Assembly (NCBI GenBank): GCA_042434945.1
Contig: CP170191.1
Location: forward strand, 2,294,001 to 2,358,000
Direction: 5' to 3'
From: Escherichia hormaechei_A
GTDB taxonomy: Bacteria; Pseudomonadota; Gammaproteobacteria; Enterobacterales; Enterobacteriaceae
DNA length: 64,000 nucleotides
Shown: in pieces, positions 36,356-46,187 of the stretch
Position numbering within the stretch: position 1 is the first letter of the stretch
Layout: each line of letters starts with the position of its first letter
Made by a program: the position numbers and the translations under genes
Notes under the pieces: generated by a model
The model's input: the letters and a program-made list of their open reading frames with translations, nothing else
What the model was told of the DNA's origin: nothing
The model's database searches: none

Positions 36356-37282
36356 TTAATAAATCCGACTGTCATCGTATTCCAGATAATCGATATCCAG
36401 CGCCGGAACGACCGGGGTATGGTTTTGCAGCCAGGCCAGAAGATGCTGAATGCTCTCTCTTTTGAGTGAATTTTTTGGCCAGACGAGGTAGTAGCCATCC
36501 CCCGTCGCGATAGCTTCCCTGAAAGGCAGGCCCAGCAGGCCACTTTTCAGGGCATCAAGCGTGAGATGCAGGTCGGCGATAGCGATGCCGTGCCCGTTCA
36601 TCGCGGCAATACTTCCCTGTTCAAGGGTATCGAACACCATACCGCTGCTCATATCGAGCCCCGGGAACAATCCTGTTCTTCGCAGCCAGCGCCGCCAGTC
36701 ACGTCTGTCCGGTGAAGGATGGATCAGATCGCATTGCGGAAGCCGCTGCCGGGCCGGTTCGATAAGCGATGGAGTACAAACCGGGATAAGCCATTCATGA
36801 AATAGCAGTTGGCTTTCCGTTGTGTCACCAAAACGCCCATTGCCGAGAAGAATGGCGCAATCGTAGGGCTCAAGATTGAAATCAACGGTGTCAATGTCCA
36901 TCTAGACGCTGGCAATCTCAACCTGTGGTTTTGCATGGTTGTTGCGAAAAGATCGCAGCACGTCGAGAAGCCATCTCATGGTCAGGGTACTGGGTGCTTT
37001 AAGCCGCAGCAGGTGGTTTTCACTACGAAATACCCGGCAGGCCCATTCAATGCTCGTGAAGCTTTCGTTCAGCTGCCCGGCAAGCACTCGCCCGGCTTCA
37101 GTGACCTCCACCCGAGGACCTTGCCTTTTGAAAAGCTCGCAGTCGAACCACAGTTCAAGGGTACGAACATGTCTGCTGACCGCGCCCGGCGTAATATTGA
37201 GCGTTTCAGCGGCTTTACTGAAGGAGTTCAACCGCGCAGCAACTTCAAACGCACGCAGAGCATACAATGGCGGTAAAGACAT
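36356..37282 (-). pseudogene. LysR-family regulator interrupted by an amber codon
   Basis: Start at ATG 37280-37282 (MSLPPLYALRAFEVAARLNS) with AAGGGA upstream. The N-terminal winged helix-turn-helix (SFSKAAETLNITPGAVSRHV) is of the GcvA subgroup. After VEIASV the frame meets TAG at 36902-36904 and continues in the same frame with MDIDTVDFNLEPYDCAI through a normal co-inducer domain to a stop at 36356. A TGG to TAG change (Trp to stop) in an otherwise full gene of about 308 codons is the simplest reading. The product as is would be a DNA-binding domain with part of the effector domain, or two fragments. Its target is unknown; neighbours are the unknown gene and the liv-type operon. Confidence 0.85.
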
Positions 37283-37467
37283 AGCGTCCCTTAAATGAGG
37301 TGATGGCATGGGGAATCAGGATCGCAAACCTGCAAATCTTCACACTGCAAATCGCGCCAGCTACACGATAGCATAATGGGTATCTGTTTAATTCCGTTGA
37401 AAAGGATCGTTGTTTTATTACGTGAGGGTCAGAAATGAAGGTTGTTGATTAGCAGAATTGCATGCAC

Positions 37468-37491
37468 AAAAAAACCACCCGAAGGTGGTTT
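37468..37491 (-). terminator. Terminator of the tRNA operon
   Basis: Minus strand reads AAACCACC-ttcg-GGTGGTTTTTTTG: a strong stem with U-tract about 40 bp after tRNA-Leu. Confidence 0.88.
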
Positions 37492-37532
37492 CACGACACT
37501 GCTTATTGCTTTGATTATTCTGATGTTTCCCA

Positions 37533-37619
37533 TGGTACCCGGAGCGGGACTTGAACCCGCACAGCGCGAACGCCGAGGGATTTTAAATCCCTTGTGTCTA
37601 CCGATTCCACCATCCGGGC
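37533..37619 (-). tRNA. leuZ: tRNA-Leu (anticodon TAA)
   Basis: 87 nt ending in encoded CCA. Anticodon stem-loop GGGAT-TTAA-AATCCC gives anticodon TAA; a long variable arm as expected for leucine and a GGTTCAAGTCC T-loop are present. Third of the glyW-cysT-leuZ operon. Confidence 0.95.
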
Positions 37620-37631
37620 TCGGGAAGAAAG

Positions 37632-37705
37632 TGGAGGCGCGTTCCGGAGTCGAACCGGACTAGACGGATTTGCAATCCGCTACATAACCGCTTTGTTAAC
37701 GCGCC
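37632..37705 (-). tRNA. cysT: tRNA-Cys (anticodon GCA)
   Basis: 74 nt ending in CCA. Anticodon loop TTTGCAA with GCA; T-arm CCGGTTCGACTCCGG. Middle gene of the tRNA operon, 12 bp from tRNA-Leu. Confidence 0.95.
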
Positions 37706-37759
37706 AAATTCTTCAGGCCTTTCAGCCAGACATCCGCTTGAGGCCGATGTCTTTTAAAC

Positions 37760-37835
<76 letters not shown>

Positions 37836-37986
37836 ATTCATCAAGCAATCAGTTAATCACTTGATTTTATTATCGTCTGGCAATCAGTGCCGCCGTTCGA
37901 TGCGTTGCATTCTACTTACCTGGCGCGATGAGTCAACGATATTTTTCACCACTTTTGATCGTTTGCTGAAAATTGCACCGAAGCGA

Positions 37987-38535
37987 TCACTGATCAAGCA
38001 AATCTGCACGCGCAGCGCTCAAATATTGCAACATTGACCACAGAGTCAGTACCGCAGCCACAAAGAAAAGTGCAATACCGGCGTACTCAACCCAAATGTT
38101 CGGACGCCACAGCAGCCAGGCCAACGCCACCATCTGGGCCGTAGTTTTCACTTTCCCAATCCAGGAGACAGCCACGCTACTGCGTTTACCCAACTCCGCC
38201 ATCCATTCGCGTAGCGCAGAAATAATAATTTCACGGGCGATCATCGTTGCCGCCGGTAAGGTCACCCACCAGCTGTGATAATGCTCGGTTACCAGCACCA
38301 TGGCGATAGCCACGAGAACTTTATCTGCGACAGGGTCAAGGAAAGCACCAAACCGGGTACTCTGGTTCCAGCGGCGTGCCAGAAAACCATCGAACCAGTC
38401 AGTCACCGCCGCGACGCAGAAAATGAGCGCGGCGGCAAACGGCGACCAGGTGACAGGCAGATAAAAGACCAATACAAAGAATGGGATAAGGATGACACGG
38501 AACAGTGTAAGCAACGTAGGGATATTAAATTGCAT
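37987..38535 (-). CDS. pgsA: CDP-diacylglycerol-glycerol-3-phosphate phosphatidyltransferase
   Basis: 182 residues, several membrane helices. The CDP-alcohol phosphatidyltransferase motif is seen as [26 protein letters not shown] (D-x2-D-G-x2-A-R-x8-G-x3-D-x3-D). Commits CDP-diacylglycerol to phosphatidylglycerol and cardiolipin synthesis in the inner membrane. Apparently identical to K-12. Follows uvrC. Confidence 0.97.
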
Positions 38536-38591
38536 AATGACGGGTAACTATCTGTTGTCAGTAAGATTACCCCTATGTTGCTACAGAGACA

Positions 38592-40424
38592 TCAATGTTT
38601 CAACGACCAGAAGATCTTTTCTGCCAGACCTTGCGAAATACCCGGCACTTTTGCAATTTCCTCGACGCTGGCGTTACGTAAACCTTGCAAACCGCCCATA
38701 TATTTCAACAACATTTGCCGGCGTTTTGGCCCGACGCCTTCAATGGTTTCCAGGGAACTGGTATTTTTGACCTTCGCCCGTTTTTTACGGTGCCCGCCAA
38801 TCGCGTGATCGTGTGATTCATCGCGAATATGCTGGATAACATGCAGCGCGGGAGAATCTGGCGGCAAACTGAATCCCTCACCTTCCGGCTCAAAGAACAG
38901 CGTTTCCAGCCCAGCCTTACGATCTACTCCTTTGGCAACGCCAAGTAGCAGCGGATGATTTTTATCCCATGAGACATCCAGTTCGGCGAAGACATTTTTC
39001 GCCTGCGCAAGCTGGCCTTTGCCGCCGTCGATAAGTATCACATCCGGGATCTTACTGTCGTCGATGGCTTTACCATAACGCCGACGCAGCACCTGATTCA
39101 TCGCCGCATAATCATCGCCCGGCGTGATGCCAGTAATGTTATAGCGCCGATACTCCGCACGCAGCGGGCCGTTAGCATCAAACACCACACAGGAAGCGAC
39201 GGTTTGTTCACCCATGGTATGGCTGATGTCAAAGCACTCCATCCGCTTCACTTCCGGCAATTTCAACACACTGGCAAGTGCTGTAAGCCGCTGGTGAACG
39301 GTAGATTGCTGCGAAAGTTTGCTGGTTAAGGCCGTCGCCGCATTGGTGCGCGCGAGTTTCAGATAACGCGCCCGATCGCCGCGAGGTTTGGTTTGAACAT
39401 TAATCTTGCGTCCCGCCAGTTCTGAAAGGGAATCGGCGAGCAGCGTTTTATCGCTAAGATTAAAATCGAGCAGGATCTCACCCGGTAAGGTGCGCATCTG
39501 GCTGCCTTGTAAATAGAACTGACCTACGAAGGTTTCTACCACCTCGCTCAGTTCCGTACCGCCAGGCACTTTCGGGAAATAGCTGCGGCTGCCGAGCACT
39601 TTGCCCTGACGAATGAACAATACGTGGACACAAGCCATGCCCGCATCGAACGCCACACCAATAACGTCGAGGTCGTCGCCGGTATTGGAAACGAATTGTT
39701 TTTCGGTGACGCGTCGCACCGCCTGAATTTGGTCGCGAATACGTGCCGCTTCTTCAAACTCCAGATTCTGGCTGGCAGTTTCCATACGACTAATGAGTTG
39801 CGTAAGCACCTGATCATCTTTGCCAGACAAAAACAGGCGCACATACTCGACCTGCTGAGCGTATTCTTCTTCACTCACCAGTCCTTCAACGCACGGTCCC
39901 AGACAGCGCCCTATCTGATATTGCAGACACGGACGCGAGCGATTGCGATAAACACTATTTTCGCACTGGCGAATGGGGAAAATCTTTTGCAGTAGCGCCA
40001 GTGTTTCACGTACGGCATAGCCATTCGGGAACGGGCCGAAATATTCACCTTTGGCATGCTTCGCACCACGATGCATCGCCAGACGCGGGTGGGTATCGCC
40101 ACTCAGGAAGATAAAAGGATAAGATTTATCATCGCGTAGCAAAACGTTGTAACGCGGCTGATAGAGTTTGATGTAGTTGTGTTCCAGCAACAGCGCTTCG
40201 GTTTCTGTATGAGTAACCGTTACATCAATTTGCTGGATCTGGGCGACCAGCGCTTCGGTTTTGCGCGAAGCGAGGTTGCTACGGAAATAGCTGGAAAGCC
40301 GTTTTTTCAGGTCTTTCGCTTTGCCGACATAGATAACCGTACCACCAGCATCGTACATGCGATAAACGCCTGGCTGGCTGGTTACGGTTTTTAAAAACGC
40401 TTTTGCGTCAAACTGATCACTCAC
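38592..40424 (-). CDS. uvrC: Excinuclease ABC subunit C
   Basis: 610 residues, full length. N-terminal GIY-YIG nuclease (QPGVYRMYDAGGTVIYVGKAKDLKKRL) makes the 3' incision; central UVR domain (ENLEFEEAARIRDQIQAV) binds UvrB; RNase H-like domain (CFDISHTMGEQTVASCVVF, LIDGGKGQL) makes the 5' incision; C-terminal helix-hairpin-helix pair (LETIEGVGPKRR, VAKVPGISQGL-type). Nearly identical to K-12. Overlaps uvrY by 4 bp. Confidence 0.97.
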   Translation of the reverse strand: MSDQFDAKAFLKTVTSQPGVYRMYDAGGTVIYVGKAKDLKKRLSSYFRSNLASRKTEALVAQIQQIDVTVTHTETEALLLEHNYIKLYQPRYNVLLRDDKSYPFIFLSGDTHPRLAMHRGAKHAKGEYFGPFPNGYAVRETLALLQKIFPIRQCENSVYRNRSRPCLQYQIGRCLGPCVEGLVSEEEYAQQVEYVRLFLSGKDDQVLTQLISRMETASQNLEFEEAARIRDQIQAVRRVTEKQFVSNTGDDLDVIGVAFDAGMACVHVLFIRQGKVLGSRSYFPKVPGGTELSEVVETFVGQFYLQGSQMRTLPGEILLDFNLSDKTLLADSLSELAGRKINVQTKPRGDRARYLKLARTNAATALTSKLSQQSTVHQRLTALASVLKLPEVKRMECFDISHTMGEQTVASCVVFDANGPLRAEYRRYNITGITPGDDYAAMNQVLRRRYGKAIDDSKIPDVILIDGGKGQLAQAKNVFAELDVSWDKNHPLLLGVAKGVDRKAGLETLFFEPEGEGFSLPPDSPALHVIQHIRDESHDHAIGGHRKKRAKVKNTSSLETIEGVGPKRRQMLLKYMGGLQGLRNASVEEIAKVPGISQGLAEKIFWSLKH

Positions 40425-41077
40425 TGACTTGATAATGTCTCCGCATTACACAGACCATGGCGAATTGCCAGGTGAGTCAGCTCAACATCGCCATGAATGT
40501 TTAGTTTACTGAACATACGATAGCGGTAGCTGTTCACCGTTTTCGGACTGAGATTGAGCTGTTCTGAGATCTCATTGACCTTCTGGCCCTTGGTGATCAT
40601 CAGCATAATCTGCAATTCACGTTCAGACAAACTGGCAAATGGGCTTTCTGTTTTTTCTGGTTCGATCTGGCTTAACGCCATTTGTTGAGCGATGTCAGAA
40701 GCAATGTAACGCTGCCCTGAATAGACAGAACGAATCGCACTCACGACTTCCTGCGGAGCCGCGCCTTTGCTGAGGTAGCCCGCAGCACCGGCCTGCATGA
40801 CTTTCGCTGGTAAAGGGTTTTCTGTATGGACGGTAAGCATGATGATTTTGACATCAGCTGTGGAACGCGCGATTTTACGCGTCGCCTCAAGACCGCCAAT
40901 GCCCGGCATACTCATGTCCATTAGCACCACGTCAACGGCATTTGCCCGACACCACTTAACGGCGTCTTCACCGCACGATGCCTCACCGACGACTTTTATA
41001 CCCTTTATATCTTCCAGAATGCGTCGTATCCCTGCGCGCACCAGTTCGTGGTCATCAACAAGTAGAACGTTGATCAA
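40421..41077 (-). CDS. uvrY: Response regulator UvrY
   Basis: 218 residues. Receiver domain with phospho-acceptor Asp in VDVVLMDMSMPGIGG, conserved Lys in YLSKGAAP, and a C-terminal LuxR-type helix-turn-helix (LSERELQIMLMITKGQKVNEIS). Partner of BarA; activates csrB/csrC sRNAs and so controls carbon storage and motility. Cotranscribed with uvrC. Confidence 0.96.
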   Translation of the reverse strand: MINVLLVDDHELVRAGIRRILEDIKGIKVVGEASCGEDAVKWCRANAVDVVLMDMSMPGIGGLEATRKIARSTADVKIIMLTVHTENPLPAKVMQAGAAGYLSKGAAPQEVVSAIRSVYSGQRYIASDIAQQMALSQIEPEKTESPFASLSERELQIMLMITKGQKVNEISEQLNLSPKTVNSYRYRMFSKLNIHGDVELTHLAIRHGLCNAETLSSQ

Positions 41078-41541
41078 AGGAATATCTCCAGAAATAGGGA
41101 TAACGCTACTGACTGCTAATTGGGTTTATATTAACGGTTTTCCATGCAAGATTAAAACGCTAAAAAATCGCCTATTCGATTCTGGTCTCGTTTTTGGAAA
41201 TTAAGCTGTACAGTAAGTGGAAAGAAAACCCTTGCCCGCCGGGCTTTTACCGCTATTTTTTAGCATCGACATTCGAAAAGTTACTAAAACAGTTGTTAAC
41301 TCAAACGAAAAAGAGCGCGCGATTTTTTGTAACAACAATTAACGAATGGCGAACCGGGGATAAACATTTAATTGTCGCTAACATATTGGACAGAGTACCT
41401 TCATAATCCGCGCCGCCCAATAATCACTGCGCGATAAGTATAAAAAACAACCACTGCATTTTTTGCCGTAGCTTGTGGTATACTCCGCCGCCTTAACTTT
41501 CATCGTCGCGCTCATGCGCTGTTTTATAATGAGGAAAATAA
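41078..41541. promoter_or_regulatory. uvrY-yecF divergent regulatory region
   Basis: 464 bp, AT-rich, between divergent uvrY and yecF. An extended -10 element (TGGTATACT, 41476-41484) lies about 60 bp upstream of yecF and is the likely yecF promoter. The uvrY promoter should be near 41080-41200. No gene is seen. Confidence 0.5.
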
Positions 41542-41766
41542 ATGAGCACACCTGAATTTGCCACTGCCGAGAATAACCAGGAACTGGCACAGGAAGTAAA
41601 CTGCCTTAAGTCGCTGCTGACGCTTATGCTACAGGCGATGGGCCAGGCTGATGCTGGTCGTGTGATCATTAAAATGGAAAAACAGATCGCGCAGATGGAA
41701 GACCAGGCGGAATCCGCTGTTTTTGCCAATACGGTTAAGCAAATTAAACAAGCCTACCGCCAGTAA
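41542..41766 (+). CDS. yecF: Small conserved protein YecF (DUF2594)
   Basis: 74 residues, helical, with heptad-like spacing in QEVNCLKSLLTLMLQAMGQ and IIKMEKQIAQMEDQAE. Function unknown. Near-identical to K-12. Followed by a bidirectional terminator shared with sdiA. Confidence 0.88.
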   Translation: MSTPEFATAENNQELAQEVNCLKSLLTLMLQAMGQADAGRVIIKMEKQIAQMEDQAESAVFANTVKQIKQAYRQ

Positions 41767-41767
41767 C

Positions 41768-41802
41768 AAAAACGGCTGGATGCAAAGCATTCAGCCGTTT
41801 TC
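41768..41802. terminator. Bidirectional terminator between yecF and sdiA
   Basis: AAAAACGGCTG and CAGCCGTTTT flank a loop of about 12 bases; A-tract on one side and T-tract on the other serve both converging genes. Confidence 0.85.
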
Positions 41803-41830
41803 TCGTCTGACACGCAGAACGTGATATCAG

Positions 41831-42553
41831 TCAGATAAGCCCCGTCGCCGCGGCATAACACGCTATCTGGATCTTATTCGGTGCGTTGAATTTCTTCTGC
41901 ATATTCTTTTGATGGAAATTGACGGTATTTTCCGAGATGGAGAGAATGATGGCGATTTCTGCCGACGTCTTCCCTTCTGCGGTCCACTTCAGAATTTCCC
42001 GCTCACGCTTGCTGAATTTCATTTCAGGCGGCATCACCGTCTCATGTTCAAAGCGCAACAGTGTAGTGAGCGCCATCTGGACGAGCATTTGTAAACGCAG
42101 CTCAACTTCTTCACTGGATATCGAGTGTGCCTGTAAGCTGGTACATGACACGGAGAGGAAACCGAGCGCATGATTTGGCATCATCAGACACTGCGTTATT
42201 CCCTTGCGTAAACCGTGGTCCCGCGCGCCGTCCCATAATTGCTGGGCATCCGTGAATAATTCATCCGTCCAGGGCAAATGTCCCTGAATGAAATTCTCCG
42301 GCTTCAGCACCGGGTCAATGGCGAAATAATTCTCGGACTGATATTGCGCCATCCATTGTTGCGGATAACTGGAATGGACGGAGGTTCGCGGGCGGGTAAA
42401 TGGCACAGGGTGTCGAACACAAAGCGCATAATAATCGAATTCAAGCGCCTGCGTTTGTCGCTGAAGTTCCTGATATACCTCTTCGGCACAGGTCATTTCC
42501 TGAAACCGGAGGAAGCATTCCCGTCGCCAGGTGAAAAAGTCTATATCCCTCAT
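41831..42553 (-). CDS. sdiA: LuxR-family quorum-sensing regulator SdiA
   Basis: 240 residues from ATG 42551-42553 (MRDIDFFTWRRECFLRFQ). Autoinducer-binding domain with YYALCVRHPVPFTRP, W and Y residues of the acyl-homoserine-lactone pocket (FAIDPVLKPENF), then a LuxR helix-turn-helix (FSKREREILKWTAEGKTSAEIA). It has no cognate LuxI here and senses others' signals. Only about 70 percent identical to K-12 by memory, although both flanking blocks look almost identical to K-12. Confidence 0.95.
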   Translation of the reverse strand: MRDIDFFTWRRECFLRFQEMTCAEEVYQELQRQTQALEFDYYALCVRHPVPFTRPRTSVHSSYPQQWMAQYQSENYFAIDPVLKPENFIQGHLPWTDELFTDAQQLWDGARDHGLRKGITQCLMMPNHALGFLSVSCTSLQAHSISSEEVELRLQMLVQMALTTLLRFEHETVMPPEMKFSKREREILKWTAEGKTSAEIAIILSISENTVNFHQKNMQKKFNAPNKIQIACYAAATGLI

Positions 42554-42776
42554 ACTTACTGAATGAAGCCTCTGATAAAGATAATCATTATTATGGTGAA
42601 TATAACCTAACACATAAAGCATGATTATTTATATAAAATATCGGCCACAGGCAGATTATCTTTAATTTGGCGATGGCTTATCCACATCAGGCGGAATAAA
42701 AAAGCAACAGAACGGAGTTTAAGGGAGGATAATTTGCTCCAGAAGCGGCATCTGGAGCAAATTGAACGCTAAAATG

Positions 42777-43529
42777 CTACTGCATTAAGAAATTCTCGAG
42801 GAACTGGCGGGTGCGAGGCTGCTGGGGATCGGCAAATAACGCTTTTGCTGCCCCCTGCTCGACTATCCGCCCCTGGTCCATAAAAATCGCCCGGTCCGCA
42901 ACATCCCGGGCAAAGCTCATTTCGTGCGTCACAATCACCATCGTGCGCTTTTCCTGCGCCAGCTGACGGATGGTATTCAGGACTTCGCCCACCAGCTCTG
43001 GATCCAGCGCTGACGTTGGCTCGTCAAACAAAATCACCTCAGGACGCATTGCCAGCGCACGCGCAATCGCAACACGCTGCTGTTGACCGCCAGACAAACG
43101 ACGTGGATAGCTGGTTTCTTTACCGGCCAGCCCAACTTTCGCCAGTAGCTCGCGAGCGCGCGCCGTGGCCTCTTCTTTCGGTTCGCCTTTGACGATCACC
43201 GGCCCTTCAATAATGTTCTCCAGCACCGTACGATGCGGAAACAAATTAAAGTTCTGGAAGACAAACCCGACGTGCTGACGCAACTGGCGAATCAGCGATT
43301 TTTGCTGACTTAATGAACGTGCAGTATCAATAGTGATATCGCCAACGGTGATCGTTCCCGCTTCGGGTTGTTCCAGCAGATTTATGCTGCGTAGCAACGT
43401 GGTTTTGCCGGAACCACTCGGACCGATAATTGCCACCACTTCGCCAGGCTTTACCTCGAGGTCGATACCGTGCAGCACCGTCTGACCGTGGAATTTTTTC
43501 ACCAGGTTCTTAACTTCAATGGCACTCAT
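42777..43529 (-). CDS. tcyN: Cystine ABC transporter ATPase (TcyN/YecC)
   Basis: 250 residues. Walker A GPSGSGKTT, signature LSGGQQQRVAIARAL, Walker B VILFDEPTSALDPE. Polar amino-acid importer ATPase working with the permease encoded upstream and the FliY binding protein. Essentially identical to K-12 YecC. Overlaps the permease gene by 4 bp. Confidence 0.95.
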   Translation of the reverse strand: MSAIEVKNLVKKFHGQTVLHGIDLEVKPGEVVAIIGPSGSGKTTLLRSINLLEQPEAGTITVGDITIDTARSLSQQKSLIRQLRQHVGFVFQNFNLFPHRTVLENIIEGPVIVKGEPKEEATARARELLAKVGLAGKETSYPRRLSGGQQQRVAIARALAMRPEVILFDEPTSALDPELVGEVLNTIRQLAQEKRTMVIVTHEMSFARDVADRAIFMDQGRIVEQGAAKALFADPQQPRTRQFLENFLMQ

Positions 43530-44194
43530 TTTGGTTCTCTCTCCTGGCGATTAAGTTGATTCTCAAAATGGTTCTGCAACGTCGATAACACAGTCGCCAT
43601 GATCCAGTAGATGAGCGAAGCCGCCAGATACATGGTGAACACCTCCAGCGTACGCGAGGTAATCAACTGCGCCTGACGGAACAGCTCCGGCACCTGGATT
43701 GTCGCGGCCAGCGACGTATCTTTTACCAGGCTGATAAAGCTGTTCGACAGCGGCGGCAACGCCACACGCGCCGCCTGTGGCAAAATCGCGCGACGCATGG
43801 TCTGCCACGGCGTCATACCAATACTGGCTGCCGCTTCCCACTGACCTTTATCAATAGAAGAAATGGCGGCGCGCAGCGTTTCGGCAGCATAGGCGGCAGT
43901 GTTCAACGACAGACCAATCATTGCTGACGGAATGGGATCTAATTCGATACCAAACTGCGGCAGGCCGTAATAGATCATAAACAGTTGTGCGATGAGCGGC
44001 GTACCACGAAAAATAGAGATATAAAAACGCGCCAGCCAGCGCACGGGCCAGATTGGCGACAGGCGCATCAGCGCGAGAATAAACCCGAGCAGTAAGCCAA
44101 AAAACATGCCGCCGATACTGAGTTGCAGCGTATACCCAGCACCTTTCAGCAGGAACGGCAAGGAATCAATAACCAGTTGTATACTTTCTTGCAT
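43526..44194 (-). CDS. tcyL: Cystine ABC transporter permease (TcyL/YecS)
   Basis: 222 residues, HisM/GlnP-type permease with about five membrane segments; the EAA-like loop is ISSIDKGQWEAAASIGMTPWQTMRRAILPQA. Imports cystine and related sulphur compounds. Lies 14 bp after dcyD. Confidence 0.95.
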   Translation of the reverse strand: MQESIQLVIDSLPFLLKGAGYTLQLSIGGMFFGLLLGFILALMRLSPIWPVRWLARFYISIFRGTPLIAQLFMIYYGLPQFGIELDPIPSAMIGLSLNTAAYAAETLRAAISSIDKGQWEAAASIGMTPWQTMRRAILPQAARVALPPLSNSFISLVKDTSLAATIQVPELFRQAQLITSRTLEVFTMYLAASLIYWIMATVLSTLQNHFENQLNRQEREPK

Positions 44195-44208
44195 GAGCGT
44201 TTCCGGAG

Positions 44209-45195
44209 CTAAACGTGGGGATGATAGGCGAACAGCGCAGGCGCACCGCCGGTATGAATAAACAGAATCGGCCCTTCATCTTTGAAACGTTTCTGACTGA
44301 TACCGTCAATCAGACCCGCCATCGCTTTTCCGGTATACACAGGATCAAGCAGAATGCCTTCCAGCCGCGCCAGCAATTTCACTGCTTCCATGCCTTCGTC
44401 GTTCGGCACGCCGTAGCCAGGTGCAAAATAGTCATCCCAGAGTAAAATTTCCGCTGATGCGGTCAGCTCCAGTTCTTTCGCAATCGCCTGTTGTAGGTTA
44501 ACCACTTTCGGCAATTGATCGGCAACGGAACGCGACACGGTCACGCCAATCAGTTCGCTTTCAGGCATCAGGTGTTCCAGCCCAACAGCCAGTCCGGCGT
44601 GAGTTCCGGCACTGCCCGATGCGACCACCACCGACGAAATATTAACCGCCCCTTCACACTGTTGCGCAATTTCCAGCGCACTCTCCACATAACCCAGCGC
44701 GCCCAGAGCATTAGAACCGCCAACCGGAATGACATACGGGCGAAAGCCTTGTGCTTCGACTCGCGTCGCCAGCTCTTCCAGTTGGGCATTGGGATCGGTC
44801 AGTGCGTCGCACATTTCAATCTGGGTATTGAACAGATCCAGCAACAAACGATTGCCGTTGGTTAAATAGTTTTCTGCGGTTGTGCCAATAGGATTTTCCA
44901 GCAGCGCCACGCAGTGCAGACCGAGTTTCGCCGCAACTGCGGCAGTCTGGCGCACATGGTTAGACTGGATCGCCCCGGCAGTAATCAGCGTATCGGCACC
45001 TTCACGCAGAGCATCTGCCGCGAGAAATTCCAGCTTACGTAATTTATTGCCGCCCATTGCCATGGGTGTGACGTCATCCCGTTTGATGAAAATTTCCCGT
45101 CCAAGATAATCAGAAAAGCGCGGCAGATATTCGAGCGGCGTTGGCGCGCCGATAAACTCCAGCCGTGGAAAACGGGTTAAATTATGCAGTGGCAT
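44209..45195 (-). CDS. dcyD: D-cysteine desulfhydrase
   Basis: 328 residues from ATG 45193-45195 (MPLHNLTRFPRLEF), GGAG upstream. PLP enzyme of the ACC-deaminase/D-cysteine desulfhydrase family; the PLP Lys is in MGGNKLRKLEF and the SNHVRQTAA and GGAPALF loops are present. Breaks D-cysteine into pyruvate, ammonia and hydrogen sulphide. Identical to K-12 by memory. Between fliY and the cystine permease. Confidence 0.95.
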   Translation of the reverse strand: MPLHNLTRFPRLEFIGAPTPLEYLPRFSDYLGREIFIKRDDVTPMAMGGNKLRKLEFLAADALREGADTLITAGAIQSNHVRQTAAVAAKLGLHCVALLENPIGTTAENYLTNGNRLLLDLFNTQIEMCDALTDPNAQLEELATRVEAQGFRPYVIPVGGSNALGALGYVESALEIAQQCEGAVNISSVVVASGSAGTHAGLAVGLEHLMPESELIGVTVSRSVADQLPKVVNLQQAIAKELELTASAEILLWDDYFAPGYGVPNDEGMEAVKLLARLEGILLDPVYTGKAMAGLIDGISQKRFKDEGPILFIHTGGAPALFAYHPHV

Positions 45196-45299
45196 AACAG
45201 CCTCCGATGTGTGTTGTTGTGATTTTCTTATTATGCACGCTGAAAACGCGTAAATAAAAAAGGCGCTAGTGAAAGCGCCCTTTTTTGTCATTATGCTGA

Positions 45300-46100
45300 T
45301 TATTTGGTCACATCAGCACCAAACCATTTTTCGGAAAGGGCTTGCAGAGTGCCATCTTTTTGCATTTCCGCAATTGCATCATTCACTGCTTTCAGCAGGT
45401 CTTCATTTCCTTTACGCAGCGCCACGCCAGACTCCTGACGGGAGAATGCTTCACCGGTTACTGCCAGCGTATCGTTGGTTTTCTTCACCAGATCCAGCGC
45501 CGCCAGACGGTCAACGAGGATCGCATCGATACGGCCTACGCGCAGATCCTGATATTTGGTCGGGTCATCATCATAGGTACGCACATCGACGCCCTGAACA
45601 TTCTGACGCAGCCACTCTTCATAGTTGGTGCCCAGGCCGACACCCACTTTTTTGCCTTTCAGATCAGCAGCTGTTTTAATGGTGCCTTCGTTACCTTTTT
45701 TCACCAGCGCCTGAATACCGGAAATGGTGTAAGGGGTAGAGAAATCGTATTTTTTCTTGCGCTCGTCAGAAATGGTGACCTGATTAATCACCACATCAAT
45801 GCGTTTAGAGTCCAGCGACGCCAGCATACCGTCCCATTTGGTCGGTTTTAGTGACGCCTCAACGCCAAGATGTTTTGCCAGCTGTTGGGCAAATTCCACT
45901 TCAAAACCGGTTAATTTGCCGTCATCTCCCTGAAAACTGAACGGCGGATAAGTTCCTTCCAGCCCTACCAGCAGCGTGCCGCGCTCTTTAACTTTATTAA
46001 GCAGACCTTCATCTGCAAAACTTTTAACGCTCATGCCCGCAACCAGCGCCACGGCCATCACACCCATCAATGCCTGACGTCCCAGATGTGCTAATTTCAT
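45300..46100 (-). CDS. fliY: Cystine-binding periplasmic protein FliY (TcyJ)
   Basis: 266 residues from ATG 46098-46100. Signal peptide ending KSFA, then a type II periplasmic-binding fold (GTLLVGLEGTYPPFSFQGDDGKLTGFEVEF). Binds L-cystine for the TcyLN system. Almost identical to K-12. Confidence 0.95.
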   Translation of the reverse strand: MKLAHLGRQALMGVMAVALVAGMSVKSFADEGLLNKVKERGTLLVGLEGTYPPFSFQGDDGKLTGFEVEFAQQLAKHLGVEASLKPTKWDGMLASLDSKRIDVVINQVTISDERKKKYDFSTPYTISGIQALVKKGNEGTIKTAADLKGKKVGVGLGTNYEEWLRQNVQGVDVRTYDDDPTKYQDLRVGRIDAILVDRLAALDLVKKTNDTLAVTGEAFSRQESGVALRKGNEDLLKAVNDAIAEMQKDGTLQALSEKWFGADVTK

Positions 46101-46187
46101 ATTCACCCCGAATGTTGTTATGTCTGTTTGCAGTGTAGAGCCATTGTTTGTAAACACAAAAACAACTCCGCTACATCTTATTCTTAT

